This document shows, one piece after another, positions 43,105 to 51,350 of a DNA stretch of 64,000 bases. The position numbers were made by a program, and so were the translations under genes. Within the stretch, counting starts at the first letter, position 1; each line of letters begins with the position of its first letter. The stretch comes from JANMAT01 sp031359995 (GTDB taxonomy: Bacteria > Actinomycetota > Acidimicrobiia > Acidimicrobiales > Ilumatobacteraceae). Under the pieces are notes generated by a model. That model was not told the DNA's origin. It was given only the letters and a program-made list of their open reading frames with translations, and searched no databases. Where the stretch lies: contig JANMAT010000127.1 of the NCBI GenBank assembly GCA_031359995.1, forward strand, positions 1-64,000, written 5' to 3'.

Positions 43105-43754
43105 GGCGTGCCGAAGGTGTCGTCGAACGCCAGCTTCTCGGGGCCCTGGCGGGTGATCGGACCGTGGCCCTTGCTCGCCGGGTAGCCGATGGGCACGAGG
43201 GCGAGCGTGGCCCACTCGGGCGGGATGCCGAGGACCGCCTGCACCTCGGGCTCGCGGAGGCAGTGAAGCGTGGTGAGCGTGCAGCCGAGCCCCTCGGCCC
43301 GGCAGGCGAGCATGGCGTTCTGCACCGCGGTGTACACCGAGCCACCACCCACCATGGAGACGCGGTCCAGGTTCTTGTCGGTGATGGCCATCATGGCCGG
43401 GTTGGCGATGAACAGCAGCAGGGCGGGGGCATCGGCCATGTGGTCGGCGAGGAAGTCGCCGGCGGCCAGCGTGCGCTCCATGGCCGCCTGGGCGTCGCCG
43501 GTGACGCCGGCCTTGTCGGCCCGGCGCCGGCTGAAGTCGGTGTACTTGCGCCACTCGGGCGCGTACAGCTCGGCGATGGCCTGCTTGCGCTCGGGCGAGC
43601 GCACCACCACGACGCGCCACGGCTGGTTGTTGCCGCCGGTGGGCGCCCAGCACGCGGCCTGGAGCACGCGCTGGAGCACGTCGTCGGGGATCGGGTCGGG
43701 CTTCAGGCGGCGCACGGCCCGCAGGGTGCTCATCATCTCGTACAGGTCGGGCAC
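43092..43754 (-). CDS. Nitroreductase family protein, 220 aa
   Basis: FMN nitroreductase: MMSTLRAVRRLKPDPIPDDVLQRVL, AACWAPTGGNNQPWRVVVV (FMN phosphate/Arg site), SVYTAVQNAMLACRAEGLGCTLTT, and a C-terminal PIGYPASKGHGPI. The motif set fits the BluB/FMN oxidoreductase-like branch common in actinobacteria. GTG 43754 has GGAGA upstream; longer frames upstream lack family sequence. Divergent from the next LLM gene with about 186 bp between. Confidence 0.9.
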   Translation of the reverse strand: MPDLYEMMSTLRAVRRLKPDPIPDDVLQRVLQAACWAPTGGNNQPWRVVVVRSPERKQAIAELYAPEWRKYTDFSRRRADKAGVTGDAQAAMERTLAAGDFLADHMADAPALLLFIANPAMMAITDKNLDRVSMVGGGSVYTAVQNAMLACRAEGLGCTLTTLHCLREPEVQAVLGIPPEWATLALVPIGYPASKGHGPITRQGPEKLAFDDTFGTPWPG

Positions 43755-43940
43755 GTCGTCTCCGTTGCGTTGGTCCGGGCGAGAGTGTGCCTCAGCGGCG
43801 ACCGCGCCGCAGCACGCCGGGGCGGGCGCCGCCGCCCGTCCGACGGTTGACGGGTGCGCGGTTGTTCGCACTCCGAACTGTCATCAGTTGCCGGCGTCTG
43901 CCAGCATGCGTCACACGCACGACTGCTCGAGGAGCTCTTC

Positions 43941-44987
43941 ATGGCCACTCCGTCCTTCGGCATCTTCGACCACATCGAGGGCATCCCCGGCACGCCGACG
44001 CCCAAGCTGCTGAAGGACCGGCTCGACCTGGTCCGCATGGCCGACCAGGCCGGGTTCGTCGGCTACTACCTGGCCGAGCACCACGGCACCGATCTGTGCA
44101 TGGCCCCGGCCCAGGAGCTGTTCATCGCGGCGGCGTCGCAGATCACCGAGAACATCCGCATGGGCTCGATGGTGAAGCTGCTCCCGCTGCACCACCCGGT
44201 GCGCCTCATCGAGGACCTCTGCGTGGCCGACAACCTCACCAACGGGCGCATCGACTTCGGTGTCGGTCGGGGCGTGGCACCCATCGAGCACTACTGGTTC
44301 GGCAGCGACTGGCCGTCGTCGACCGACCGCTTCGAGGACGTGCTCGGCATCGTCGCCCGGGCGCTCAAGACCGGTGAGATCAGCGCCGAGGGCTCGAAGT
44401 ACTACAAGTTCCGCACGATGCCCATGAGCACCCGGCCGGTGCAGGCCACCATCCCGTTCTGGTACCCGGGCAGCCCGGTCACCGCCGGCCGCTTCGGTCT
44501 GAACCTGATGTGGCCCGGGCCGGTGAGCCAGGAGGTGTACGACCTCTATGCCGAGACGTGGTACGCCCACAAGGGCGACGACGTCCGCCTCGACGGCCCC
44601 GACAGCGCGCCCCGCGTCGCCTGCACCATGGTCGTGGCCATCGACGAGAACGAGGACAAGGCACTCGAGATCTCGTCACGCGGCATGAAGGGGCTCATGC
44701 GCCGCACCCATGGCGTCCACAAGTGGGACGCCGACGTGCTGGGCGAGGAAGCGGCCGACGCCGCCCTCGGGCCGTTGCGCCGCATCACGGCCCACATCGA
44801 CGACGCCATCAGGGCCGGTGCCGGCACCGCCTCACAGATCCGAGACCGCTTCGCCGGCATCCTCGACGCCGGGCTCACCGACTACATCGTGCTGCAGATC
44901 CCCACGGGCGACATGACCTTCGACGAGGCCAAGCGCACCATGGACGCCTTCTGCACCGACGTGAAGCCGGAGCTGATCAGCGCCTGA
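43941..44987 (+). CDS. LLM-class flavin-dependent oxidoreductase, 348 aa
   Basis: Alkanal-monooxygenase-like barrel: FGIFDHIEGIPGTPTPKLL, GYYLAEHHGTDLCMAPAQELFIAAAS, RMGSMVKLLPLHHPVRLIEDL, IDFGVGRGVAPIEHYWFG, PFWYPGSPVTAGRFGLN. The AEHHG and GVGRG motifs are well kept. ATG 43941 has GAGGAG upstream. Substrate unknown; a monooxygenation of a hydrophobic acid or aldehyde is plausible. The LysE-type exporter follows after 18 bp. Confidence 0.9.
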   Translation: MATPSFGIFDHIEGIPGTPTPKLLKDRLDLVRMADQAGFVGYYLAEHHGTDLCMAPAQELFIAAASQITENIRMGSMVKLLPLHHPVRLIEDLCVADNLTNGRIDFGVGRGVAPIEHYWFGSDWPSSTDRFEDVLGIVARALKTGEISAEGSKYYKFRTMPMSTRPVQATIPFWYPGSPVTAGRFGLNLMWPGPVSQEVYDLYAETWYAHKGDDVRLDGPDSAPRVACTMVVAIDENEDKALEISSRGMKGLMRRTHGVHKWDADVLGEEAADAALGPLRRITAHIDDAIRAGAGTASQIRDRFAGILDAGLTDYIVLQIPTGDMTFDEAKRTMDAFCTDVKPELISA

Positions 44988-45005
44988 CCGGGCGTCTGAG
45001 CTCCC

Positions 45006-45602
45006 ATGGGCGGCTACCTGATCGCTGCCGCGCTCATCATCGCCACGCCGGGGGCCGACGTGCTGCTGGCGTTGGCCACCGCCCTGGCCAGCGGCAAGCG
45101 GGCGGGCATGGCCGCCGTGGCGGGCATGTCGACGGGCTACCTGGTGCACGCGGGTGTCGCCGCTGCCGGGCTCGCCGTGGTGCTGGCCCGCTCGCCCGAC
45201 GCCATCGTGGTGATCGAGCTGGGTGGCGCGTCGTACCTCGCCGGCGCGGGCGTGATGCAGCTGCGTCGTCGCCACGACCCGGCCCCCACCATCGAGGCGC
45301 TGCGCGAGCCGTTCCGCCGGGGCCTGCTCACCAGCGTGCTCAACCCGAAGGGTGCGCTGTTCTTCGTGGCCTTCCTGCCCCAGTTCCTGCCCGACAGCGG
45401 CCGTCGCAACCTGGCCGCGCTGGGCCTCGGCCTCGCCTTCAGCGGGCTCACCATCGTCATCTACGGCGCCTACGCCATGGCCGCCAGCCGTTTGCGCGCT
45501 CGGCTGGCCGGCCCCCACACCTACGTGGTCCTGCGCACCATCGCCGGGGTCGTGTTCCTGGGCCTCGCGGTCAACACCTTGCGGACGGCGCTGAGCCACT
45601 GA
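45006..45602 (+). CDS. LysE/RhtB-family exporter, 198 aa
   Basis: A small membrane exporter with about six spans. It contains the family signature TPGADVLLALATALASGKRAGMAAVAGMSTGY near the N-terminus and LLTSVLNPKGALFFVAFLPQFL in the middle. LysE-type proteins export amino acids or other small metabolites by proton exchange. It is on the same strand as and close to the LLM gene. It converges with the LLM fragment 16 bp later. Confidence 0.92.
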   Translation: MGGYLIAAALIIATPGADVLLALATALASGKRAGMAAVAGMSTGYLVHAGVAAAGLAVVLARSPDAIVVIELGGASYLAGAGVMQLRRRHDPAPTIEALREPFRRGLLTSVLNPKGALFFVAFLPQFLPDSGRRNLAALGLGLAFSGLTIVIYGAYAMAASRLRARLAGPHTYVVLRTIAGVVFLGLAVNTLRTALSH

Positions 45603-45618
45603 GGCCCGGTCGGCCCGC

Positions 45619-46233
45619 TCACACCGATACGACCTCGAGCGGCCGGGGCTCCAGGGCCTGCAGCGCCGGCATGACCTCGTCGGCGAACAGCTTCATGCTC
45701 CGGTGCGCATCCTCGATCGGCATGCTGCCGTACTTGAACACGAACATGATCTCGTTCGTGCCGAAGGCGTGGGCCAACTCGGTGGCTCGGGCGATGGTCT
45801 GCTCGGGCGTTCCCCACGGGTGCGAGTCGAAGAACCCTCGCAGGAACGCGTCGGGGTTCTCCCGCATGGCCTCCGAGCTGGCGGCGTAGGCCTCGTAGCC
45901 CTTCAGGCCGGCGAAGTGGGTGCCGAGCATCTCGTAGTGGCGCAAGGCCGAGTCGCTGTACTCGCACATGTACCGCTCGGCTCCACGGCGGGCCTCGGCC
46001 TCGGTGCCAGCGACGTACGTCCACAGCGCCAGCTTGGTGTGCACCTCCGAGCCGTGGCCGGCCTCGTGACGCAGCTGGGCGTAGGTGCGCACGGTCTGCA
46101 GCGCGAGGTCGAGGCTCGTGGTCGGGATGCAGAGCGGCCGCACGTCGTTCTTGGCGATGATCTCCACCGACTGGGGGGTGCCGCCGGCGCACCACAGGTT
46201 GGCGCTGAGGTCTCGGACATCCCACGGTGCGTC
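45619..46233 (-). pseudogene. C-terminal half of an LLM-class oxidoreductase
   Basis: Only the distal half of the barrel is present: LWCAGGTPQSVEIIAKNDVRPL, then LALWTYVAGTEAEARRGAERYM, GFFDSHPWGTPEQTIARATEL and DEVMPALQAL. The first ~150 residues, with the flavin and active-site motifs (such as EHH), are absent. The open frame upstream overlaps the divergent VOC gene without family sequence. No start codon sits in a sensible place. It is a 5'-truncated relic. Confidence 0.75.
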
Positions 46234-46288
46234 CCCCGGCCGCGAGCAGGTAGCCTGCGAACGGGATGACTGGTCGAGGGGGACCACC

Positions 46289-46852
46289 GTGACCGCACCG
46301 TCGAAGTTCGCGCACGTGGTGTACGCCACGCACCGCTACGAGGAGATGATCGCCTGGTACGCGAAGGTGTTCGAGGCGCGAGTCCAGCACCGTGACGACC
46401 GCCTCGCCTTCCTCACCTACGACGACGAGCACCACCGCTTCGCCTTCGCCAACCTGGGTCCGGCGCCGGCCGACGAGCCACCGCCACCGGCCGGGCGCCG
46501 CGCCGGCGTGTCCCACGTGGCCTACACGTGGCGGAACCTGGACGAGCTGGTGGGGCTGTACGTCCGCCTGAAGTCGTACGGCGTCGTGCCGCTGCGCCCC
46601 ATCCGGCACGGCATGACGTTGTCGATGTACTACGCCGACCCCGACGGCAACGTGCTCGAGTTCCAGATCGACCTGCTCGATGCCGACGCTGCCAACGACT
46701 TCATGGCCAGCCCCGCGTTCGACGCCAACCCCATCGGCGAGCGGTTCGACCCCGACCAGCTCGTGGCTCGCTACGAGGCGGGCCTGCCGCTCGACGACAT
46801 CGTCTTCCGCACCGATCAGACGCCCGTGCAGGTAACCGGCGTGAACGCCTGA
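46289..46852 (+). CDS. VOC-superfamily (extradiol dioxygenase/glyoxalase-like) protein, 187 aa
   Basis: VOC beta-alpha-beta-beta-beta modules: FAHVVYATHRYEEMIAWYAKVFEA, and HVAYTWRNLDELVGLYVRLKSYGV followed by MSMYYADPDGNVLEFQID. A possible metal triad is His in FAHVVY, His in SHVAYTW and Glu in VLEFQ. It resembles single-domain biphenyl-diol dioxygenase-like proteins. GTG 46289 follows GAGGGGG. It starts the plus-strand run and is 10 bp before the P450 gene. Confidence 0.88.
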   Translation: MTAPSKFAHVVYATHRYEEMIAWYAKVFEARVQHRDDRLAFLTYDDEHHRFAFANLGPAPADEPPPPAGRRAGVSHVAYTWRNLDELVGLYVRLKSYGVVPLRPIRHGMTLSMYYADPDGNVLEFQIDLLDADAANDFMASPAFDANPIGERFDPDQLVARYEAGLPLDDIVFRTDQTPVQVTGVNA

Positions 46853-46862
46853 GGAGGCTGCC

Positions 46863-48056
46863 GTGTCGACCGATCACGAAGTGACCGACTGGGCCACCGA
46901 CTTCGACCTCGGCGACGAGCGGTACATGAGCGCGCCGTACGGCATCTGGGATGACCTGCGCCAGCGCTGCCCCGTCGCCCACACCGACCGTCGGGGCGGC
47001 GCGTTCATGCCGACCCGCTACGACGACATCGTCGCCGTGGCCTACGACGTAGATCACTTCTCGTCGCGCGAGGTCGGCGTGCGACCCACCCCCGAGGGTT
47101 CACAGCCACTGGTGTCGCCGCCGATCACCAGCGACCCGCCGTTCCACGGCGAGGCCCGCCGGTTGCTGCTGCCCCACTTCAGCCCGCAGGCGGTGGCCAA
47201 GATGGAGCCGATCACGCAGTCGATCACCCGCGAGCTGCTCGACGCGCTCGACGGACGAAGCCAGGCGGACGCCGCCGTCGAGTACTCCCAGCGCATCCCG
47301 GTGCGCGTCATCGCCCACCTGCTGGGGGTGCCCGCCAGCGACGAGGACATCTTCACCGGCTGGGCCCTGCGCATCCTGCAGGACGTAGGTGACGATCCCG
47401 ACACGGCCCGCCGCGACGCGACCAAGGAGGTGCTGGCCTACTTCGTGGACCAGGTGGCCCAACGGCGCATGGAGCCCACCAACGACCTCGTGAGCGAGCT
47501 CCTCGCCGCCCGCATGGGCGATGCGCCGCTCACCGAGAAGCACCTGCTGGGCTCGTGCTTCCTGCTGCTGCTCGCCGGTGTCGACACCACGTGGAGCGCC
47601 ATCGGGTCGAGCCTGGAGCACCTCGGCCGCCATGCCCACGATCGCGACCGGCTGGTCGCCGACCCGTCGCTCGTGCCGGTCGCGGTGGAGGAGCTGCTGC
47701 GGGCCTACGCGCCGGTCACCATGGCGCGGGTGGCGTCGCAAGACACGGAGGTCGCGGGCTGCCCCGTGAAGGCCGGCGAGCGCGTGCTGCTGAACTTCCC
47801 GGCGGCCAACCGCGACCCGGCTCACTTCGACCGGCCCGAGGAGGTCATCATCGACCGCGAGCACAACCGCCACCTCGCCTTCGGTGTGGGCGTGCACCGG
47901 TGCCTCGGGTCGAACCTTGCCCGCATGGAGATGCGCGTGGCCCTCACCAACTGGCTGGCTCGCTTCCCGAACTACACCCTCGATCCCGACCGACCGCTCG
48001 AGTGGGGAGGCGAGCAGAGCCGCGGCCCCCGCAGCATCCCCGTGCTGTTGCATTGA
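46863..48056 (+). CDS. Cytochrome P450, 397 aa
   Basis: A soluble bacterial P450: I-helix LLLAGVDTTWSAIG (AGxDTT), ExxR-region near the K helix (VEELLRAYAPVTMARVA), and haem loop FGVGVHRCLGSNLARME with Cys347 as axial ligand. Length is typical of class I enzymes needing a ferredoxin and reductase, neither of which is adjacent. GTG 46863 follows GAGGAGG. It could hydroxylate a terpenoid, steroid or fatty acid; context favours a hydrophobic acid. Confidence 0.95.
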   Translation: MSTDHEVTDWATDFDLGDERYMSAPYGIWDDLRQRCPVAHTDRRGGAFMPTRYDDIVAVAYDVDHFSSREVGVRPTPEGSQPLVSPPITSDPPFHGEARRLLLPHFSPQAVAKMEPITQSITRELLDALDGRSQADAAVEYSQRIPVRVIAHLLGVPASDEDIFTGWALRILQDVGDDPDTARRDATKEVLAYFVDQVAQRRMEPTNDLVSELLAARMGDAPLTEKHLLGSCFLLLLAGVDTTWSAIGSSLEHLGRHAHDRDRLVADPSLVPVAVEELLRAYAPVTMARVASQDTEVAGCPVKAGERVLLNFPAANRDPAHFDRPEEVIIDREHNRHLAFGVGVHRCLGSNLARMEMRVALTNWLARFPNYTLDPDRPLEWGGEQSRGPRSIPVLLH

Positions 48057-48085
48057 GCACGAGCAGCGACCGCTACGGTGCGGGC

Positions 48086-48937
48086 ATGGGTGGACGACTC
48101 GAGGGGAAGGTCGCCGTCATCACCGGCGGCGCATCAGGCATCGGCGCGGCCACGGGCCGGCGGTTCGTGGCCGAGGGTGCCAAGGTGGTGCTGGCCGACG
48201 TGCAGGACGGCCCTGGTGAGGACCTGGTGGCGTCGTTGGGTGACCACGCCCGCTACGTGCACGCCGACGTGTCCCGTGAGGCCGACGTGCGCCGCGCCGT
48301 GCACACCGCGGTCGACACGTTCGGCCGGCTCGACGTGCTGTTCAACAACGCCGGGTTCGTGGGGGCCACGGGCTCGTTCGAGGACACGCCCGAGGAGGAG
48401 TACGACCACACCATGGACGTGCTCCTCAAGAGCGTGTTCTTCGGCATCAAGCACGCCGCGCCGATCATGAAGGCGCAGCGGTCGGGCTCCATCGTGTCGA
48501 CCGCGTCGGTGTGCGGGCTCACGCCCGGCATCGGCACCCACCTCTACAACGTGGCCAAGGCCGGCGTGGTCATGATGACGAAGTCGCTGGCACTGGAGCT
48601 GGCCGAGTGGGACGTGCGCGTCAACTGCGTGTGCCCCGGCTACGTGGCCACGGGCCTGGCCGCCGGCGGCAGCCTGAGCGACCTCGGCCCCGACGCCATC
48701 GAGCGCCGCTTGGCCAAGGCGCGCGAGCGCATGGGCCACTCGCAGCCCATCCAGCGCATGGGCGAGCCCGACGACGTGGCCTCGCTGGTCACGTTCCTCG
48801 CGTCCGACGAGTCGGCGTGGCTCACCGGCACCGCCCAGGTGATCGACGGCGGCCTCACCCTCGGCAAGCCGTGGCGGCGCCAGCCCCCGACCGTCACCGA
48901 GCGCACGCCGCTGCGGCTCCCCGGTCAGGGGTCGTGA
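48086..48937 (+). CDS. SDR family oxidoreductase, 283 aa
   Basis: Classical SDR: VITGGASGIGAATGR, LADVQDG (Asp, favours NAD), NNAGFVGATG, catalytic Ser in STASVCG, YNVAKAGVV (YxxxK), and WLTGTAQVIDGGLT. ATG 48086 gives the normal beginning. It follows the P450 by 29 bp and may oxidise the alcohol made by it. A C-terminal extension of about 20 residues is extra. Confidence 0.93.
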   Translation: MGGRLEGKVAVITGGASGIGAATGRRFVAEGAKVVLADVQDGPGEDLVASLGDHARYVHADVSREADVRRAVHTAVDTFGRLDVLFNNAGFVGATGSFEDTPEEEYDHTMDVLLKSVFFGIKHAAPIMKAQRSGSIVSTASVCGLTPGIGTHLYNVAKAGVVMMTKSLALELAEWDVRVNCVCPGYVATGLAAGGSLSDLGPDAIERRLAKARERMGHSQPIQRMGEPDDVASLVTFLASDESAWLTGTAQVIDGGLTLGKPWRRQPPTVTERTPLRLPGQGS

Positions 48938-48938
48938 C

Positions 48939-49349
48939 GTGGCCCTGGCCCCCGACGAGCTCCTGCGGTCGCTGGCGGTCGCTCTCCGCCAGCGCATCGG
49001 GCCGTCGGTCGACGAACCCTTCGCCAAGACCCAGGCGTTCATGGCGGCGGTGATCCTCGAGAAGCTCGCCGGCCAGGTCGCCAACGCCGCGGCCGACGGC
49101 GCCATCGCCGCATCCGAACGAGCCGCACTGGTGGCCGAGCTGCGCGACGAGGTCGCCGGCAACGCCACCGTGCTGGCCGCCCTCGACGTGTTGGCGGCCG
49201 ACGGCGGCGACGCGGCGTGGAACCGCGCGGTGACCGCCCTGTACGCCGAGCGCGACGCGCTGGGCGCGCCGGCGTTCGACCGCCTGCTCGGCCGGGTGCG
49301 CGTCGCGCTGCGGGCCCGCCTCGACCGGGCCCTGGTGTACGCGTCGTGA
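48939..49349 (+). CDS. Small helical protein coupled to the phosphotransferase homologue, 136 aa
   Basis: GTG 48939 starts 1 bp after the SDR stop; the end overlaps the next gene by 4 bp (GTGA). The protein is predicted all-helical, with LLRSLAVALRQRIGPSVDEPFAKTQAFM and AERAALVAELRDEVAG-like segments. It has no membrane span. I recall similar small proteins beside APH-like phosphotransferases in actinobacteria, but I know no function. The coupling suggests a partner or stabiliser of the phosphotransferase homologue. Confidence 0.7.
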   Translation: MALAPDELLRSLAVALRQRIGPSVDEPFAKTQAFMAAVILEKLAGQVANAAADGAIAASERAALVAELRDEVAGNATVLAALDVLAADGGDAAWNRAVTALYAERDALGAPAFDRLLGRVRVALRARLDRALVYAS

Positions 49350-50377
49350 GCGCCCCGCCGGTCACCGAAGAACAGATCTGCGCCTACCTGGCCGAGCGCT
49401 TCGCCGCGCCCGATCTCGTGTTGCGCGGGGTCGAGCGCATCGCCGTCGGCTGGTCGCACGAGACGTGGCTGTTCGACGCCTCGTGGACCGACGGCACCAT
49501 CGAGCGGGTGCGTCCGCTGTGCCTGCGCCGCGACCCCGGCAACGCCCTGCTGCGCGAGCTGTCGGACCTGGCGACCCAGTTCCGGGTGCTGCAGTGCCTC
49601 GACGACACCGCGGTGCCGTCGCCTCACCCGTACTTCTTCGAGGACGACCCCGCCATCCTGGGCGCGCCGTTTCTGGTGATGGAGAAGGTGCCGGGCGTGT
49701 GTCCGAGCCCGTGGGGCCGCGACGGCCGCCGCTTCTACGAGGACGCCGCCACGCGCGGTGTGCTGCCCGGGAGCTTCACCGACGCCCTCATCGCCATCCA
49801 CACGCTCGACTGGCGGGCCGCCGGGCTCGAGTTCCTCGGTGTGCCCGAGGGCGGCAACGACTTCGCCCGTGGCGAGATCGCCAAGTGGCGCCGCCTCATG
49901 GAGGCCACCGGTGCCGAGCCTGACCCGGTGCTCGTGGACACGCTCTGCTGGCTCGACGCCAACGCGCCGGCCACCCCGCGCCTGAGCCTGGTGCACGGCG
50001 CCTACCGCACCGGCAACTTCCTGGTGCACGACGACCGCGTGTCGGCCGTGCTCGACTGGGAGACCCAGGTGATCGGCGACCCGCTCTACGACGTCGCCTA
50101 CGTGCTGTCGGAGCTGAACCGCGACGGCACCGATCTGCTGTCGAACCTGGTGGAGCGCGACGCGTTCGTCGCCCGCTACGAGGCGGGCACCGGCCTCACC
50201 ATCGACGAGGACGTGTGCCGCTACTACCAGGTGCTGTACGCGGCACGGTCGGCCGTGTTCTGGATGAGCGCCAGCCAGCTGCACGCGTCGGGCGAGAACA
50301 CCGACCTGCGCCTGGCCCGCACCGCGTGGTCGATCCCCGTGGTGCTCGACCAGGCGGCCACGGCGTTGGGGTACTGA
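49346..50377 (+). CDS. APH-fold phosphotransferase homologue with catalytic Asp replaced, 343 aa
   Basis: The kinase fold is preserved: IAVGWSHETWLFD, LRRDPGNALLRELSDL (candidate ATP-side residues), LVMEKVPGVCPSPWG, and metal-binding VLDWETQVIGDP. The catalytic loop reads HGAYRTGN (His217 on), with Ala219 where Asp is expected (codon GCC at 50000-50002, one base from GAC). This should abolish phosphotransfer, so it may be a pseudokinase binding its ligand, or a recently inactivated enzyme. Coupled to the small helical protein upstream; 1 bp before the next gene. Confidence 0.87.
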   Translation: MSAPPVTEEQICAYLAERFAAPDLVLRGVERIAVGWSHETWLFDASWTDGTIERVRPLCLRRDPGNALLRELSDLATQFRVLQCLDDTAVPSPHPYFFEDDPAILGAPFLVMEKVPGVCPSPWGRDGRRFYEDAATRGVLPGSFTDALIAIHTLDWRAAGLEFLGVPEGGNDFARGEIAKWRRLMEATGAEPDPVLVDTLCWLDANAPATPRLSLVHGAYRTGNFLVHDDRVSAVLDWETQVIGDPLYDVAYVLSELNRDGTDLLSNLVERDAFVARYEAGTGLTIDEDVCRYYQVLYAARSAVFWMSASQLHASGENTDLRLARTAWSIPVVLDQAATALGY

Positions 50378-50378
50378 C

Positions 50379-51350
50379 ATGAGCGACGAGACGCCAGGGC
50401 GACAGGCCGTGTTCGGCCCCGATGACGACGAGCTCCACACCGCGGTCATGACCGACCGTTGGTGGGAGACGGAGACGTCGTGGTTCTCGTTCCACCACAC
50501 CGAGCGCCGTCTGGGCGGTTGGTTCTACACGATGGTGCGACCCAACATCGGCACGGTGGCCGGCGGCGTCTGGGTGTGGGACGACACGGCGTGGCTGCCG
50601 TGGGACGTGCTCTACAGCGCCAACTACTCGGCCCTGCAGTTGCCGGCCGGCACCGACCTGCGCGACACCACGCTGCCCACCGGCGTCTCGATCAAGGTGC
50701 TGGAGGCGACGCGGTCGTACGCGCTCGGCTACGACGACGGCGATCGGTTGCACGTCGACCTGCGCTTCGACGGCGTGATGCCGCCCGAGCCGCTGGCCGC
50801 GGTGGGGTCGACGTTCGGTTCGGCCCACCACTTCGACCAGTTCGGCCGCGTGTCCGGCGAGATCGTGGTGCACGGCGAGCGTCTCACCATCGACTGCATC
50901 GGCATGCGCGACCGCACGTGGGGCCCGCGGCCGGAGCACCGCCCCCGTCAGGCCGCCTACGTGACCGGCGCCGCCGGCGCCGACCATGGGTTCCTGGCCG
51001 TCACCAACACCGCGGGCGGCACCGACGCGGTGGCCTACGGGTTCCTGCGGCGCGACGGCCGCACCGTGGGGCTGGCCGCGGGGGAGCGCACCGTGGTGCG
51101 GCATCCCGACGCGGGCTGGGTGGAGCACATCCGCATCGACGCCACCGACAACGAGGGCCGCACCCTGCGCGCCGTGGGCACCCCGGTGAGCCGCATGATC
51201 ATCAACCGGCACACGTTCATCGACATCAACGGGCTCATCGCCTGGGACATCGACGGCGAGGCGGGGTGGGGCGAGGACCAGGACATGTGGCCCGTGCACA
51301 CGTTCGCCGCGGCCAGGCGCGACCGCGCCTTCGACGCAAAGGGAGCATGA
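50379..51350 (+). CDS. CrtC/AttH-like two-domain lipocalin-fold protein (DUF7064/7065-like), 323 aa
   Basis: Mostly beta sequence with motif CIGMRDRTWGPRPEHRP, which recalls the RDxSWG signature of CrtC/AttH-like carotenoid hydratase-fold proteins, and a second block INGLIAWDIDGEAGWGEDQD. These proteins bind hydrophobic ligands; some catalyse hydration or cyclisation. No signal peptide. ATG 50379. Its stop overlaps the cyclase start by 4 bp. The family assignment is from memory and moderate. Confidence 0.65.
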   Translation: MSDETPGRQAVFGPDDDELHTAVMTDRWWETETSWFSFHHTERRLGGWFYTMVRPNIGTVAGGVWVWDDTAWLPWDVLYSANYSALQLPAGTDLRDTTLPTGVSIKVLEATRSYALGYDDGDRLHVDLRFDGVMPPEPLAAVGSTFGSAHHFDQFGRVSGEIVVHGERLTIDCIGMRDRTWGPRPEHRPRQAAYVTGAAGADHGFLAVTNTAGGTDAVAYGFLRRDGRTVGLAAGERTVVRHPDAGWVEHIRIDATDNEGRTLRAVGTPVSRMIINRHTFIDINGLIAWDIDGEAGWGEDQDMWPVHTFAAARRDRAFDAKGA

